Shown one piece after another: positions 34,537 through 45,740 of a stretch of 64,000 nucleotides of DNA (position 1 is the first letter of the stretch; every line of letters begins with the position of its first letter). Origin of the DNA: Phragmites australis. Lineage: Eukaryota; Streptophyta; Magnoliopsida; Poales; Poaceae. The notes beneath the pieces are model-generated. The model had not been told where the DNA came from. It ran no database searches and was given only the letters and a program-made list of their open reading frames with translations. Position numbers and translations under genes: made by a program. The DNA is taken from NCBI RefSeq assembly GCF_958298935.1, contig NC_084927.1:11932001-11996000 (forward strand), read 5' to 3'.

Positions 34537-37500
34537 ATGTCAGGAGATGCAGATTATACATCTCAACATTCACCGCGTACGAGAGGCATCATACAACACT
34601 TTGAACGCCAAGTGAGTGTGCATGCTGAACACCTTGATGAGGATATTCGGGTCACCAATGAACGCCTTGGCCAATTGGAGACGGCTTAGATTGACACCAA
34701 CACCAAGCTGGCCTCGTTGGAGAGCTCTCTTGCAGGTATCATGGATCGATTGGAGAGGATGGACCAGAATGGTCGTGATGGTTCAGGACCACGCAACAGC
34801 AACAACCACAACACCGTGGGCAGCGTCGCGGGTGAGGATGACGTAGAATATTCTGCGGACAACGATCTTGATGAAGAGGTAAATGATAATCAACGCAGGC
34901 AACAACACCGCAACCGCCATGGTACAGGCGCTCACCGACCACGACGAGAGGTACGTGCTGATGACTTTTTCGGCAAGATCAAGTTTACCATACCCTCTTT
35001 TGATGGAAAGTATAATCCTAATACATACCTCACTTGGGAATTAGCTATTGATCAAAAATTTACTTGCCATGAATTTCCTGAGGAAAAACGTGTTAGGGCT
35101 GCCACTAGTGAGTTTACTGATTTCGCTTCTGTTTGGTGGAGTGAGTACCATAGTAAGAACCCAAATAATATTCTACAAACTTGGGAAGCCTTGAAACGAG
35201 TCATGCAGGCTAGATTTGTTCCTTCATATCATGCACGTGATTTATTACATAAATTGCAGCAACTAAGACAAGGCACTAAATCTGTAGAAGAGTATTATCA
35301 AGAGCTACAAATGGGCATGCTTCGTAGTGGTTTAGAGGAGAATGAGGACGCAGCTATGGCCAGATTTATGAGTGGGCTGAACCGGGAGATTTAGGATATT
35401 TTAGCTTATAAAGAATATAATTCAGTCACTCGTTTGTTTCATCTTGCTTGCAACGCTGAAAGAGAAGTGCAGGGACGACGAGCTAGCATGAGAACTAACA
35501 TTCCTACAGGTCGTGCTAGCCCTTGGACGCCTTCCATCGCTGCTGCAACATCGACCCGAGCAGCTGCACCATCCTCCTCGAGCAAACAGCGTCCCTCCAC
35601 AACAAATTCTGCACCATGTCCAACTGAACCAACAAGAGGGGCAGCAGCCACGCCTGCTAAGAGTTCGTCCTCAGTGGCATCATCAGGACGCACAAGGGAC
35701 ATTCAGTGCCTACGCTGCAAGGGCTATGGTCATGTGCGTAAGGACTGCCCAAGCACACGTGTTCTGGTCGTGCGAGCGGATGGTGGGTATTCCTCTGCTA
35801 GTGATTTAGATGAAGAAACATATGCTTTGCTTGCAGCTAACAATGCAGAGGAAGATGATGTACACCACCAAGATGCAGAGCATATTAGGGCCGAAGATGC
35901 AGAGCACTATGAAAGCCTTGTAGTGCAGCGAGTGCTAAGCGCACAAATGGAGAGGGCTGAACAAAATCAGCGACACACCTTGTTTCAGACCAAGTGTGTG
36001 ATCCAGGAGCGTTCTTGCCGCGTGATCATTGATGAAGGGAGCTGCAACAACTTGGCAAGTTTTGAAATGGTGGAGAAGCTTGCATTGGACACACGGCTAC
36101 ACCCGCAACCTTACTACATTCAGTGGCTCAACAGCAGCGGCAAGGTGAAGGTAACATGGTTGGTAAGAGTTAACTTTGTCATTGGTTCTTATCATGATTA
36201 TATTGACTGTGATGTTGTGCCTATGCAAGCATGCTCTATGTTGTTTGGTAGACCATAGCAACATGATAAAGATTCCTTGCATTTTGGCAAATCAAATCAG
36301 TACTCGTTTGTGCATAATGGCAAGAAACTTGTGTTGCATCCTATGTCGCCTGAGGCCATTTTGAAAGATGAAATTGCTAGAGCTAGCAAACTGAAAAATC
36401 TTGAGAATGCTAAGAGTGAAAATCAGATTGTGGCAACTGAACTTGAGAAACATAAAAAGAAAAACACCAAATCTGTTCATGGTAATAAGAATGAGATTAA
36501 GCTGAAAGGATCTTGTTTCATTGCTACTGAATCTAATTTGGAGGAAATTGATGCTAGCACTGTTGTTTGCTATGCTTTGGTGTGCAAAGAAACATTGTTT
36601 CCACTCGAAGATATCTCTACTTCTTTGCCTCTTACTGTCACTAACCTTTTGCAAGAGTACGCTGATGTTTTTCCAAAGGAGGTGCCACCGGGGCTCCCAC
36701 CAATTCGAGGGATTGAGCACCAGATTGACCTCATTCCCGGGGCCTCCTTGCCCAATCGTGCGCCATACAGGACTAACTCGAAAGAAACTAAAGAGATTCA
36801 GCGCCAAGTGCAAGAATTGCTTGACAAAGGTTATGTGCATGAATCTCTTAACCCCTGTGCTGTTCCCGTGCTTTTAGTTCCTAAGAAAAATGGATCATGG
36901 TGCATGTGTGTAGATTGCCGAGCAATTAATAACATTACAATCAGATATCGTCACCCTATCCCTAGGCTAGATGATATGCTTGATGAACTAAGTGGCTCAA
37001 TTGTGTTCTCTAAAATTGATTTGCGTAGTGGTTACCACTAGATTCGCATGAAGTCAGGAGATGAATGGAAAACAGCGTTTAAAACTAAATTTGGTCTATA
37101 TGAGTGGTTAGTCATGCCTTTTGGTCTCACTAATGCACCCAGCACTTTAATGAGATTAATGAACGAAGTTTTACGCGTCTTCATTGGCAGATTTGTGGTG
37201 GTATATTTTGATGATATTCTCATATATAGCAGATCACTAGAGGAACATCTTGATCATTTGCGTGCTGTTTTCGATGCTCTATGTGATGCACGTTTGTTTG
37301 GTAACCTTGAGAAGTGCACCTTTTGCACGGATCGAGTCTTTCTTGGCTATGTTGTGACTCCGCAGGGAATTGAAGTTGATCAAGCCAAAATTGAAGCCAT
37401 ACACAGCTGGCCGGTTCCCACAACAGTCAGACAAGTGAGAAGCTTTCTTGGACTTGCTGGATTCTACCGCTGTTTTGTGAAGGATTTCAGCACCATTGCA

Positions 37501-37644
37501 GCCCCACTGCACGAACTCACCATGAAGGGTGTGCCATTCACTTGGGCTGCAGCACACAAAAATGCCTTCAACACATTGAAAGATAAGTTAACACATGCAC
37601 CTTTGCTCCAACTTCCTGATGGCACACTTCATACCATGTCATAA
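34537..37644 (+). pseudogene. C1 gag-protease-RT, one frame with four TAG stops
   Basis: The start ATG at 34537 gives MSGDADYTSQHS, and the same frame holds to about 37620. In order: a coiled N-terminus, Gag domain (IPSFDGKYNPNTYLTWE, ATSEFTDFASVWW, GTKSVEEYYQELQ), a CCHC knuckle CLRCKGYGHVRKDC (about 35708-35749), a protease segment CRVIIDEGSCNNLA (DEG in place of the usual DGG), RT with VPKKNGSW, FSKIDLRSGYH and [11 protein letters not shown] (YFDD intact, about 37198-37230), and the thumb [10 protein letters not shown]. Stops are at 34687, 35392, 36256 and 37039, all TAG. After LLQLPD the frame runs into a deletion joint. Confidence 0.92.
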
Positions 37645-37770
37645 GAGTGATGATGCTACACATGTTGCTGATTTGTTCTTTCGGGAGATTGTTCGTTTGC
37701 ATGGTGTGTCAAATACCATTGTTTCGGATCGTGATGCAAAATTTCTTAGTCATTTTTGGAGAACTTTGTG

Positions 37771-37823
37771 AGCTAAGTTAACACATGCACTTTTATTTTC
37801 GATAAGTTAACACATGCACTTTT
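37771..37823 (+). repeat. Templated filler repeats at C1 deletion scar
   Basis: AAGTTAACACATGCACTTTT occurs near 37775 and again near 37804. AAGTTAACACATGCACC also occurs at about 37585 in the RT thumb, where it belongs (KLTHAPLL). The two downstream copies replace normal integrase sequence. Confidence 0.85.
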
Positions 37824-38410
37824 CATCCCCAAATTGATGGGCAAACCGAGGTTGTGAATAGAACTTTGTCTACCATGCTTATGGCTGTTTTGAAAATGAA
37901 TATAAAAATGTGGGAAGAGTGCTTGCCACATGTTGTGTTTGCTGATAATCGTTCACAGCATTCTACTACTAAGAAATGCCCTTTTGAGATTGTTTATGGG
38001 TTTGTGCCTCGTGCTCCTATTGATCTTTTGCCTCTTCCAACCTCGGAAAGGGTGAATTTTGATGCTAAACGACATGCTGAATTAATGATAAAACTGCATG
38101 AGACCACTAAAAAGAACATAGAGTGCATGAATGCTAAGTATGAACTTGCTAGTAGCAAAGGAAAGAAACATGTCACTTTTGAACCGGGTGATTTGGTTTG
38201 GTTGCATTTGAGAAAGGATAGGTTCCCTAATTTGAGAAAGTCTAAGTTGCTTCCTAGAGCTGATGGACCATTCAAAGTGCTAGAAAGGATTAATGAAAAT
38301 GCATACAAGCTTGAGCTACCTGCAGATTTTGGGGTTAGCCCCACCTTTAACGTTGCAGATTTAAAGCCATACATGGGAGAAGAGGAACTTGAGTCAAGGA
38401 TGACTCCAAT

Positions 38411-38425
38411 GCAAGAAGAAGAGGA
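38411..38425 (+). other. Polypurine tract of C1
   Basis: GCAAGAAGAAGAGGA is nearly all purine, directly before the 3' LTR start, and is also coding (QEEEDDED region). Confidence 0.85.
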
Positions 38426-39375
38426 TGATGAGGACATCTCTTCCATTGATGCAACCATGCCTATTGCACAGCAGGGACCAATGACTCGAGCTCAAGCACG
38501 CCGAATCAATTATCAGGTAAAGTCGTTCCTTGCTGTCCAAACAAGTTTCTCTCCAAATGGGGTACTACTAAAGCCTTGTGATGATTTGATTATGCTTAGA
38601 AACTTGGGAGACAAACCAGCTAGACACAAGAGTAACCAAGGTAACCATCAGGTGGATGCTGGTGTAAACAAGAAGATGATCGGACAAAACGTCTAGACTG
38701 CACGTTCAGACCTCCAGGCATCACCATTTTGATTTGTCCATAATTCTCTGCTCCGGAAGGTGATTGGGGCCCATGAGCACTTGTTGGAAAGATCTCATCA
38801 TCTACTTTCATATGGATCCAACACTAGCATCAGATTCCATCAGAGCTACTCAGAATCGGCGAAAGAACATTCGGACCTCCAGCCATGGGCCTTGGTCCTT
38901 GTATCCCGTAGAGCCCACTAGGGGCCCATTCTAAGTTAGGGTTTCTTCCCCCCCCCCCTCCCGACACCTCCTGGCTGCCTCCTATATATAAATAGCACCA
39001 GCAGCCACCAGGAAGAAGGTTAGGTTTTGTTTAGATGCAAGATAGCTTCAGCTTCTTCCTTATAAACACGTGTGTCGGGCTAGACCACCTGTTTTACTCG
39101 ATTCAGAATCCCAACTTCGTGTGTATCAACTTCATCCTTGGCAAGGTCTGTGCACTGTTTGCTTGTCAACATGTTCTTGCTTGTTCTTTGATTTGCTAGC
39201 AAGTTCAAGGTTGTTCTTGGCATGGCAAGAACAACAACAAATCGGAGTCGGTGTAACTGTCGCTAAGGCACAGCGCCCCTGTTGGTTGTTGTAGTCGGGC
39301 AGCACAACGTCGAATCCACTCCAAATCGAGTTATCCCCTCTCACCGAAAGATCAGGACCAGCCCCTGCCTTATCA
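38426..39375 (+). repeat. 3' LTR of C1
   Basis: Same ends as the 5' LTR. TATA box TATAAATAGC at 38987-38996. It encodes the pol tail (MTRAQARRINYQV, CDDLIMLRNLGDKP). Confidence 0.93.
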
Positions 39376-39380
39376 TGGGA

Positions 39381-39734
39381 TCCCTCGACTTGGGGATGCT
39401 CGCGTTCGTGGCTCCTTTAGCCGGTACCTTGCCAGCTAAGGCGCCTAGAGTTGCTAGGATTGTTTGCTCGAGTAGCTTGGATCTGGGCCGCATCGAGTAG
39501 GGTCCTAACTTGATTGACCATAGGGGTTAAGGGATTTGTTGGATCCAACTCTAGAAGGGATCTTCAAATCAGATGGGCTCCTTGGATATTAGCATTCAAG
39601 TGCTTAAAACATCACTACCCAGACTTGGCTGTGGTCGAAATGATGCTGCTCCGTGGTTGCTATTATGAGGGAACTCGTTCCTCGATGCTTGAGCCTTTGG
39701 TGGTGGAGGTGTGCCCACCGGAAGTCATCGTTGA
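39381..39734 (-). pseudogene. Element A gag, N-terminal piece
   Basis: Lies between C1 and S2. Minus-strand reading gives AGKVPAKGATNASIPK, continuing across C1 into 32535. No domain is distinct. The assignment rests on the TSD-exact joins at both ends. Confidence 0.5.
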
Positions 39735-42700
39735 TGTAACATGCTGAGTTTTAGCATGTAAATTAATTTAAAAATTCACTCAAATTAAAAAATTTCTAAT
39801 ATTTAAAGCAATATAAAACCAAGAAATATATATTTGAAGTATATAAACTCGTATGCATATATTCAAATATATTATTTGGGCTAAGTTTTCCAAATAGAAC
39901 CAACGCAATTTCTGAATTAATCCCTGCTTTAAATTGGTTCATATGCTTTGGTTTGAGATCTTTATGGTTCTTTGTGTGGAGATTTGAATTTGAATGTCTC
40001 TCAAATTAAAATCTACTCTTAGATTCTATTCAGCTCAAATCCAATTCAAATTCAAATATCTTGATTCAAATCATCTTAGGAAGCTCAAGATTCAAGTTCA
40101 AATCATAATTCAAATGTGTTTAGTTGAATTGATCTCAATCCAAAGTAAAATTTGAATTCAAATCACATTCAAATTAAATCCCAAAACCAAAATTTCTTTC
40201 CTCTTTTCCTATCACCCTGCAATCTCTATCTCCCTCTCTATTTTGGCCCAAGCGCTCGGCCCAGCTACCACGTGAGCCCAGCTTCCTCTCCTCTCTCTCC
40301 CGCGCGCACTCGGCCCAACTCCGCATCGGCCCGCTCCCACGCACCCTCACCCGCGCTCCGCTTGCTGCTTGGCCGTCCGCGTGTCCACATGTCGCCCATC
40401 AGCGTCACACCCGCACCTCTCCCCCCTTTCTCTGGCTACCGTTTTCACCTCTCCCGCAAGTATCTCGCAGGCCCAATCGGACTCCACGATCTCTGCTCTC
40501 TCTTCTCTCTTGCTCTCTCTTTACTACCCATGCTCACGCGCCCATATCCTGCCATCACGCGACTTCTGCATCCACGACCGTGGATGGCATAGGGTAGTCC
40601 ATGCCCCGATAAAATGGTGGCCGCCGACCGCCACCTCACCGCCGATGTCTCATGACATCAGCAAACCGCACCGCCTCTCTCCAGCTCTCTCTCCCCTCTA
40701 TAAATAGAGCCCTAGCCTCTCCGTCTCTCTATTTCTCCATCTCATCACACCCTGTGCTATCACTGTTGCCATTGTCGCTGCTGAGTCCTTGCCACCATCG
40801 TCCCTGCATCGACGTGCTTTCAAGGAGCACCAGGGAGCCATCGCCGTCCCCGTACTGCTCTCCGTTGGTCGGAAGCCTGATGGGAGCCGTTCAGAGCCGA
40901 AGCTGAGCCACACTGTCGTTGAATCGTGGTTGAGTCGCTGGTCACCGCCGTTCCTATCGCTGTTCATCCTCACGGTGAGTCCCCTCGGACTCATAATGCC
41001 CCCCTCCAGTAGCGTGTAGATGTCCTCATAGCTCCTTCTCGCGCGTAGCCGCGCTTAGTCGTGTGTTGGGAGTTCCGCTGCCAAGCAAACGTCACCACGA
41101 CAAGTCTTCTTGCTCTGTGATATGGCCAGACATCGCGCCATGTTGCCAAGGTGCCCTTGGCCCCTTTTTCCTGTCGGTTGGCCCCTCCCCGAGGTGGTAC
41201 CCAATTCTTCCCACACCATTGTCTCCCCTCTGGCCATCATCTAGTGTTGCCTCCACAGTAGGTCACCGTCGAGGATCCTCCAGCCAAGTCTGCGGTATCG
41301 TGCTGAAGGCTGGCATCCATTCGTTGTCGATGAACTCTGGTGAGAACCTCCCTTCGGCAAGCTTCACAGTGTTGTGCTGCCGCAATCCCTCGCTGGAGTT
41401 CTCTTTTCCCCCTCCTCCGCCGCGCACCACACGTGATCAGCTGGGCTGTCGCCCGTGCAGGCGCGTTGAAAATAACCTCGGGTCGTGGCTCGGCCTGGCC
41501 GTATGGTAGCCAATCCGCATGTGGGCCGGGCTGTTAGGGTGGCCCAGTTTTTCGGTGACCGCACCCTGTGGGCCGACCTAGCTTCAAAGCACGCTAAGTC
41601 ACCCGACCCAACCCGAGTGGGCCAGCACTGTGCGGCCTAGAACTGTGCATCCAAGCCCGGCCCAGGCCCATCCAGGCCTGGACCCAGCCCATCTAGGCTC
41701 AACTCAGCCTGTATGTACTATTCATGTGGGTCCCATCGACTCACTATTTAGTGGGCCCATTTACTGTTCATGTATCTCCATCTGTGGGTCCCACCTATGA
41801 ATAGTGCCATTTCATAATTTCACGATTTAATTTTAGATTAAATCTTTCGGGAGCCATAACTTCTCCGTTCTGGTTCCGATTTCGGCGATTCTTACACTGA
41901 AATTCATATAAAATCAAGATTTACTCAACTATTAGGACTCATTTGGCTTTCCATTTGGTGTTATTTGATTTTTCTCTAGTATAGCCGTTATCGATTGTAG
42001 TCGCAATTGCAGAGCAATCAGAGTTCTACGAGTGCTGCGTGGGAAGTTTCAGGAGCGAGGAGGATCCCGACTACAACCAAGAATTCAAAAGAACTTCGTA
42101 AAAGGCAAGTCCTATCTCCTTAATCTTATTGAACCTATGTTTTTAAATAATCTACATAATCAACTTAAAACTGGACTTATATCGCATGTGCTATGTATTG
42201 CGCTTTTACAAACTACTTATAGTAGTAAATCCTATTAAACACTTGCCATGCCATAAATGTTATCATCTAAAACACATATCACCCTAAGATTACCTGTTAT
42301 TATCTATATTAATGACATATGACGTCTTGATATCTAGCATGCTTAGGATTGAATACGTCTCCTCGGAGATGTCGCTTTTAAAATACCTCTCCTCGAAGAT
42401 AAGATTTACTGTTATCAATGATAATTGATATACCATGAATCCTTGATGGTTGTGAATTCTGTGATGGTTGTGAAATCCTTGATGTCATGTGGGATATAGA
42501 GGGAGATGTGTAAAAATGGGTGAAAATTGCTTTGGCGGGGGCAGGTAGAGTAGTACTCTAGATTAGAATGCTCTTGGGGGCTTGAGTTACCTTTGTGGTA
42601 TTCATTGCTGGAAGATACTTGCCCTGGTCGTTTAAGGACTGAGTCATTTCGCAGCCATGCCTTAGCAACCCCTGTGCAACTATGCGTCCTGAATGGGCAG

Positions 42701-43726
42701 GACTTGACTTCTCCTTCACGGACTGAGTTAGGCATCATACTACGAGGCTGGGAGCAGCGAGTAGTCAAGTGGTCATTTGTCCCTCTGTTAGAGGTTGCTA
42801 GTACCCGCCTAGGCTTAAAAAGGGGACTAGCCTTTAGTACATCGACTCTGGTGCTTGGGGGTAAATCTCGTAGAAAACCCCAACAGGAAAGGTGTTTGGA
42901 GAGTATCGGTATGATTCGCTCCTCCGCTTGCAATGGTTGGCGGCTGAGCATATCGCATGGGTAAAGCTATACAACCTCTGCAAAGTATAAATCTATTCGA
43001 ATAGCCATGTCCACGGTCATGGACATGCGAAGGCAAAACCTTTTTGACTAGACTCTAGTTCGTGTGTCTTGATGAGTGAGTGTGTGGACTAGATGTCCGT
43101 GTGCTAAGGTTTCTAGCTAAATCCGCCAAGAACTATGTGGTACTAGAGGTCCACCAGATGTGATGAAAGGTACTGCGGAGTGAGGTGTAGCCCCTTCTAA
43201 GACCGAGAAAACCCCAGATATAGCTTGCTACCTGGTTTTGAACTATTTAAACTATTTTAAAGTCAATCATAGATGATACAATTGGATACCTGCATAAACT
43301 ACTTTATGCCTAAAACTAAACCATAAAGCCTTATCCTTGAATCACCCCTTTATGCATCTATCGAACACCTTGAAGTAGTATAGGGATTATTAAGTACCTT
43401 CCGTACTCATTCTTGCTGTCATTCAGATCAGGAAGCTGATGCTGACTTCACCAGATGTGAAGGCAAGGATGAGGAATAGTCTTAGAAGTCGCGCCCGCAC
43501 CCAAAGCTACTGGTGGCTTGGGCTTTCGCTTTCCGCTGTGTTTTGTTGGTCTCTCAGCCAAGTTTGTAATAAACAGTATGGTTTGTAAACATTTTGTTCT
43601 CTGTAACCTTAATAATTTTGTATGAAGTTTGACTATGATACTACAACTATTATATTATGCGTATCAGCTACTTAATCCTATGACTGATACTGGAGGCACA
43701 TGAGAACCCAAGTTCGGGTTCTTATA
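39735..43726 (+). mobile_element. Solo LTR S2 (Tekay/Del-type), TSD GTTGA
   Basis: A 3992-bp unit starts TGTAACATGC and ends GGGTTCTTATA (final CA changed to TA). It is flanked by GTTGA at 39730-39734 and 43727-43731. A TATA box CTATAAATAG (40698-40707) is followed by a C-rich leader and a GGTGAGT donor-like site near 40974. It shares with S1 the block ACAACCTCTGCAAAGTATAA plus ATAGCCATGTCCACGGTCAT (near 42971-43022). A GAACCC...GGGTTC inverted repeat precedes the end. It has no gag or pol. Plus-strand frames inside are LTR sequence, not genes. Confidence 0.83.
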
Positions 43727-43731
43727 GTTGA

Positions 43732-44336
43732 AGACCAGGAGGTACCTGACCTCCTATGGTCCATCGATGGAGAGTTATGTTCGGGACACGTAAAACTCCA
43801 ACTGCACATATCTCTAGCGGTATTTCACGGGCAACGCCAGTACCATGAGTGGCAATTACCGCTGTTGTATCCTCAGGAATTTTCGTGCCATTGTTTACCA
43901 CGGTGTTTGGATCTACCGCTATTGGGTCAGCAGGTGGGATATCGGCTCCTCTGGCCATGAACATGAATTGATCTGTTCATCTTCTCTCGCTGGTGGCAGA
44001 GTCAGTGTCGCCACTCTCATCATTTTCAATGTCCATGCACTGGAGAACATTAGGCTCCTTGGGATCCCACTTGAGATGTCCCACCTCACGGTATGTGTCC
44101 AATGGCCTAGACTCGATAATAATGGTGCGGATTAGTTCACCATGATGTTCCCAACGGAGATCATAGTTCCGAATGCAATCTCCGATCCAACTGAGGGTGA
44201 TCGCTGTTGACCCGAAGTGGTTGTAGAAGCCAACGTCAGAGAATCTGGTGCCGATGTGCACTTGAGACATAGTTGATCCTGAAAATCAGAAGACCCCTAC
44301 CTGGCACACTAGCTGTTGAGAATTTTCTCCTGACAA
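43732..44336 (-). pseudogene. Element A gag start and leader
   Basis: The minus-strand frame from ATG at 44270 (MSQVHIGTRFSDVGFY) runs 97 codons to 43977. It follows a GTGTGCCAGGTAGGGG leader near 44312-44297, the usual Tat-element sequence between primer site and gag. S2 interrupts the remainder. Confidence 0.65.
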
Positions 44337-44856
44337 TGAGTCCGAAAATAACGAGGTTATCTTTGTAGGTTAAAGATCAAACATGAAGTGAGGCACAAAT
44401 AATGTATAAAGGTTTGGTCCTTCGGTGTGTATATATTCACTCAAGTACAGGTAATGTGGCTAACCTATTACAAGGAGTATATTGGATCTAGTTTAACCTA
44501 GGGCTAAAGTCACCGAGTTATTCCTGAGCTAAGGTCCTGATGCCTGCCTTCAATAGCTGAGATAAAGAGAGAGCCTCCCTTAGGGGGTCTAGCCCCCTCC
44601 TTATATAGGGGTGATGTAGTCGATAGGGAGTCATTTTTCTTATCGCCCAAGTAGATAGATCTGTCATGGATACTAGTCTTCTCAAGTTCGGTAAGTAATT
44701 GAGGCTTTCCTTCTATACACCTTCAAGATTTCGGGCGTATAAGGTATTGCAGATTCGGTTCTATAATATCCAGAGTTATTAAGTACGCTTACGGTATACT
44801 CATCAGTATATGGTATAATTTTTATATATATATACCCTATAATTAGATATTCGATA
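44337..44856 (-). repeat. 5' LTR of element A
   Basis: Aligns with 2109-2681 with roughly 15% mismatches and two deletions (about 35 and 25 bp). TATA-like TTATATAGGG at 44601-44610. The right end reads ATATTCGATA where the left copy has ATATTTGACA. Confidence 0.82.
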
Positions 44857-45740
44857 AAATATATCCACTGCTAGGATGTCGAATACCCCCGAGTGCCTAA
44901 AAACCAAATCCCCAAGTGACCCAAAAGAACATGCTTCCCGAGTGTGCCTAACCCGCTCGGGGATTTATTGTATCACTTAGTGTAATTGACACAAGGGGAT
45001 CTTCGAGTTCCTGTGTGTGCGTAACATGGGCGGGCACAACAAAGGGCATGAGTGTACATATGTAGATCCAAAATTTTGACTAACTTTTTTATGTAGTATT
45101 CTCAAGGTATGATGTCCTAAGCTCATGTGGCTTTTACCTAATATTAACAGCTAAAGTGCTTGACGCGTTTATAGGACACCGGCTACGATTAGCAGCCCAC
45201 AACCTAAGTCACCTAGCTGCTCGACCGTGAGGCGTGTCGAGTTGACCCACAACCTACCTGCTCGACCGCTAAGCGCTGGTGTGGGAGATGGATGGCAGCA
45301 GCGGTGCGGGGCAAGCGAGGCTAAGGCAGGGCGCATTCGTGGGCACGGCCTCTACCCTAGATGGTGGTGACATACTGGGTAGTGGTGGCAAAGCAGGCAT
45401 GAGTCGAACGGGGGATGGCGGCGTAGGTACGATCCAGAACCAGGAGGGCTCTGGTAGCAGCTGCGGTGCAAGCAAAACCATACATTGTCATTACTATGAA
45501 CAATTTTTACTTTGTATCTTGTCATTGTTTAGTATTTAATTATTTATGATTATCAAAAAAATTAACTATATATAATATAGTATGTACACTTAAGTTTTAA
45601 ATCCTGGGCGGCCCGCCACTACGTGTAATGAACATTATTTGTTCATGGAAGAACCATAATTTTGACCCACACAGATGGAACTTTTTCTTTGTAAATTAGT
45701 AGTGTCTTGTTACCCCATTCATCTTTCGTTTAATCTGCAG
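44857..45740. other. Unassigned DNA right of the stack
   Basis: No recognised transposon or gene. It contains a GC-rich stretch (45180-45480) with an 86-codon plus frame from 45279, Gly/Ser-rich and without motif, then AT-rich DNA. The part just before 45740 (TTTAATCTGCAG) looks like the end of an intron feeding the NLR relic. Confidence 0.35.

Larger units (their letters stand above)
37620..38696 (+). pseudogene. C1 integrase, deleted N-part, C-terminus runs into LTR
   Basis: Directly after the RT thumb, a different frame reads [10 protein letters not shown] and [15 protein letters not shown], which is mid-integrase. RNase H, the zinc finger and the first catalytic Asp are therefore deleted. 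The second Asp survives in [11 protein letters not shown] (about 37711-37743) and the Glu in GQTEVVNR (about 37840-37863). Between them a TGA and filler DNA break the frame. From 37854 the C-terminal part is open for 280 codons: PFEIVYGFVPRAPIDLL, FEPGDLVWLHLRKDRF, KPYMGEEELE. It continues 270 bp into the 3' LTR to a TAG at 38694. That LTR-encoded tail is the place of the CRM-clade CR motif. Confidence 0.88.
32536..39375 (+). mobile_element. Element C1: CRM-type chromovirus, TSD TGGGA
   Basis: A 6840-bp element with LTRs 32536-33484 and 38426-39375 (949 and 950 bp) and TGGGA on both sides (32531-32535 and 39376-39380). It has a tRNA-Met-type primer site, gag-protease-RT in one frame with four TAG stops, a large deletion covering RNase H and part of integrase, an integrase C-terminus and a polypurine tract. 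LTR identity is about 95% or higher by eye, so it is younger than A. The pol frame ending inside the 3' LTR fits the CRM clade. It sits inside A's gag. Confidence 0.93.
2109..44856 (-). mobile_element. Element A: nested Tat-lineage Ty3/gypsy retrotransposon
   Basis: Two LTR copies (2109-2681 and 44337-44856) bound a minus-strand element of about 11 kb of own sequence. It is split into 2109-5339, 9238-11381, 28492-32535, 39376-39734 and 43727-44856 by four younger insertions. In minus-strand order it has 5' LTR, a GCCAGGTAGGGG leader near 44297-44310, gag, protease, RT, RNase H, a second (archaeal-like) RNase H, integrase, an antisense-ORF region with tandem repeats, polypurine tract and 3' LTR. 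Post-integrase extra sequence and a second RNase H are known Tat/Ogre features. The flanking 5-mers are CAATA (2104-2108) and AAATA (44857-44861), four of five matching. The LTRs are clearly more diverged from each other than those of C1, with two sizeable deletions in the right copy, so A is the oldest layer. Confidence 0.85.

Noticed and set aside
40152..41509. Pro/Ser/Arg-rich frames inside S2 as host genes
   Set aside because: They lie wholly inside a TSD-bounded solo LTR, downstream of its TATA box; C-rich leader sequence explains the composition.
44936..44963. TCCCGAG...CTCGGGGA hairpin as a Helitron 3' end or terminator
   Set aside because: No CTRR end follows the hairpin and no Helitron protein or partner end is visible.
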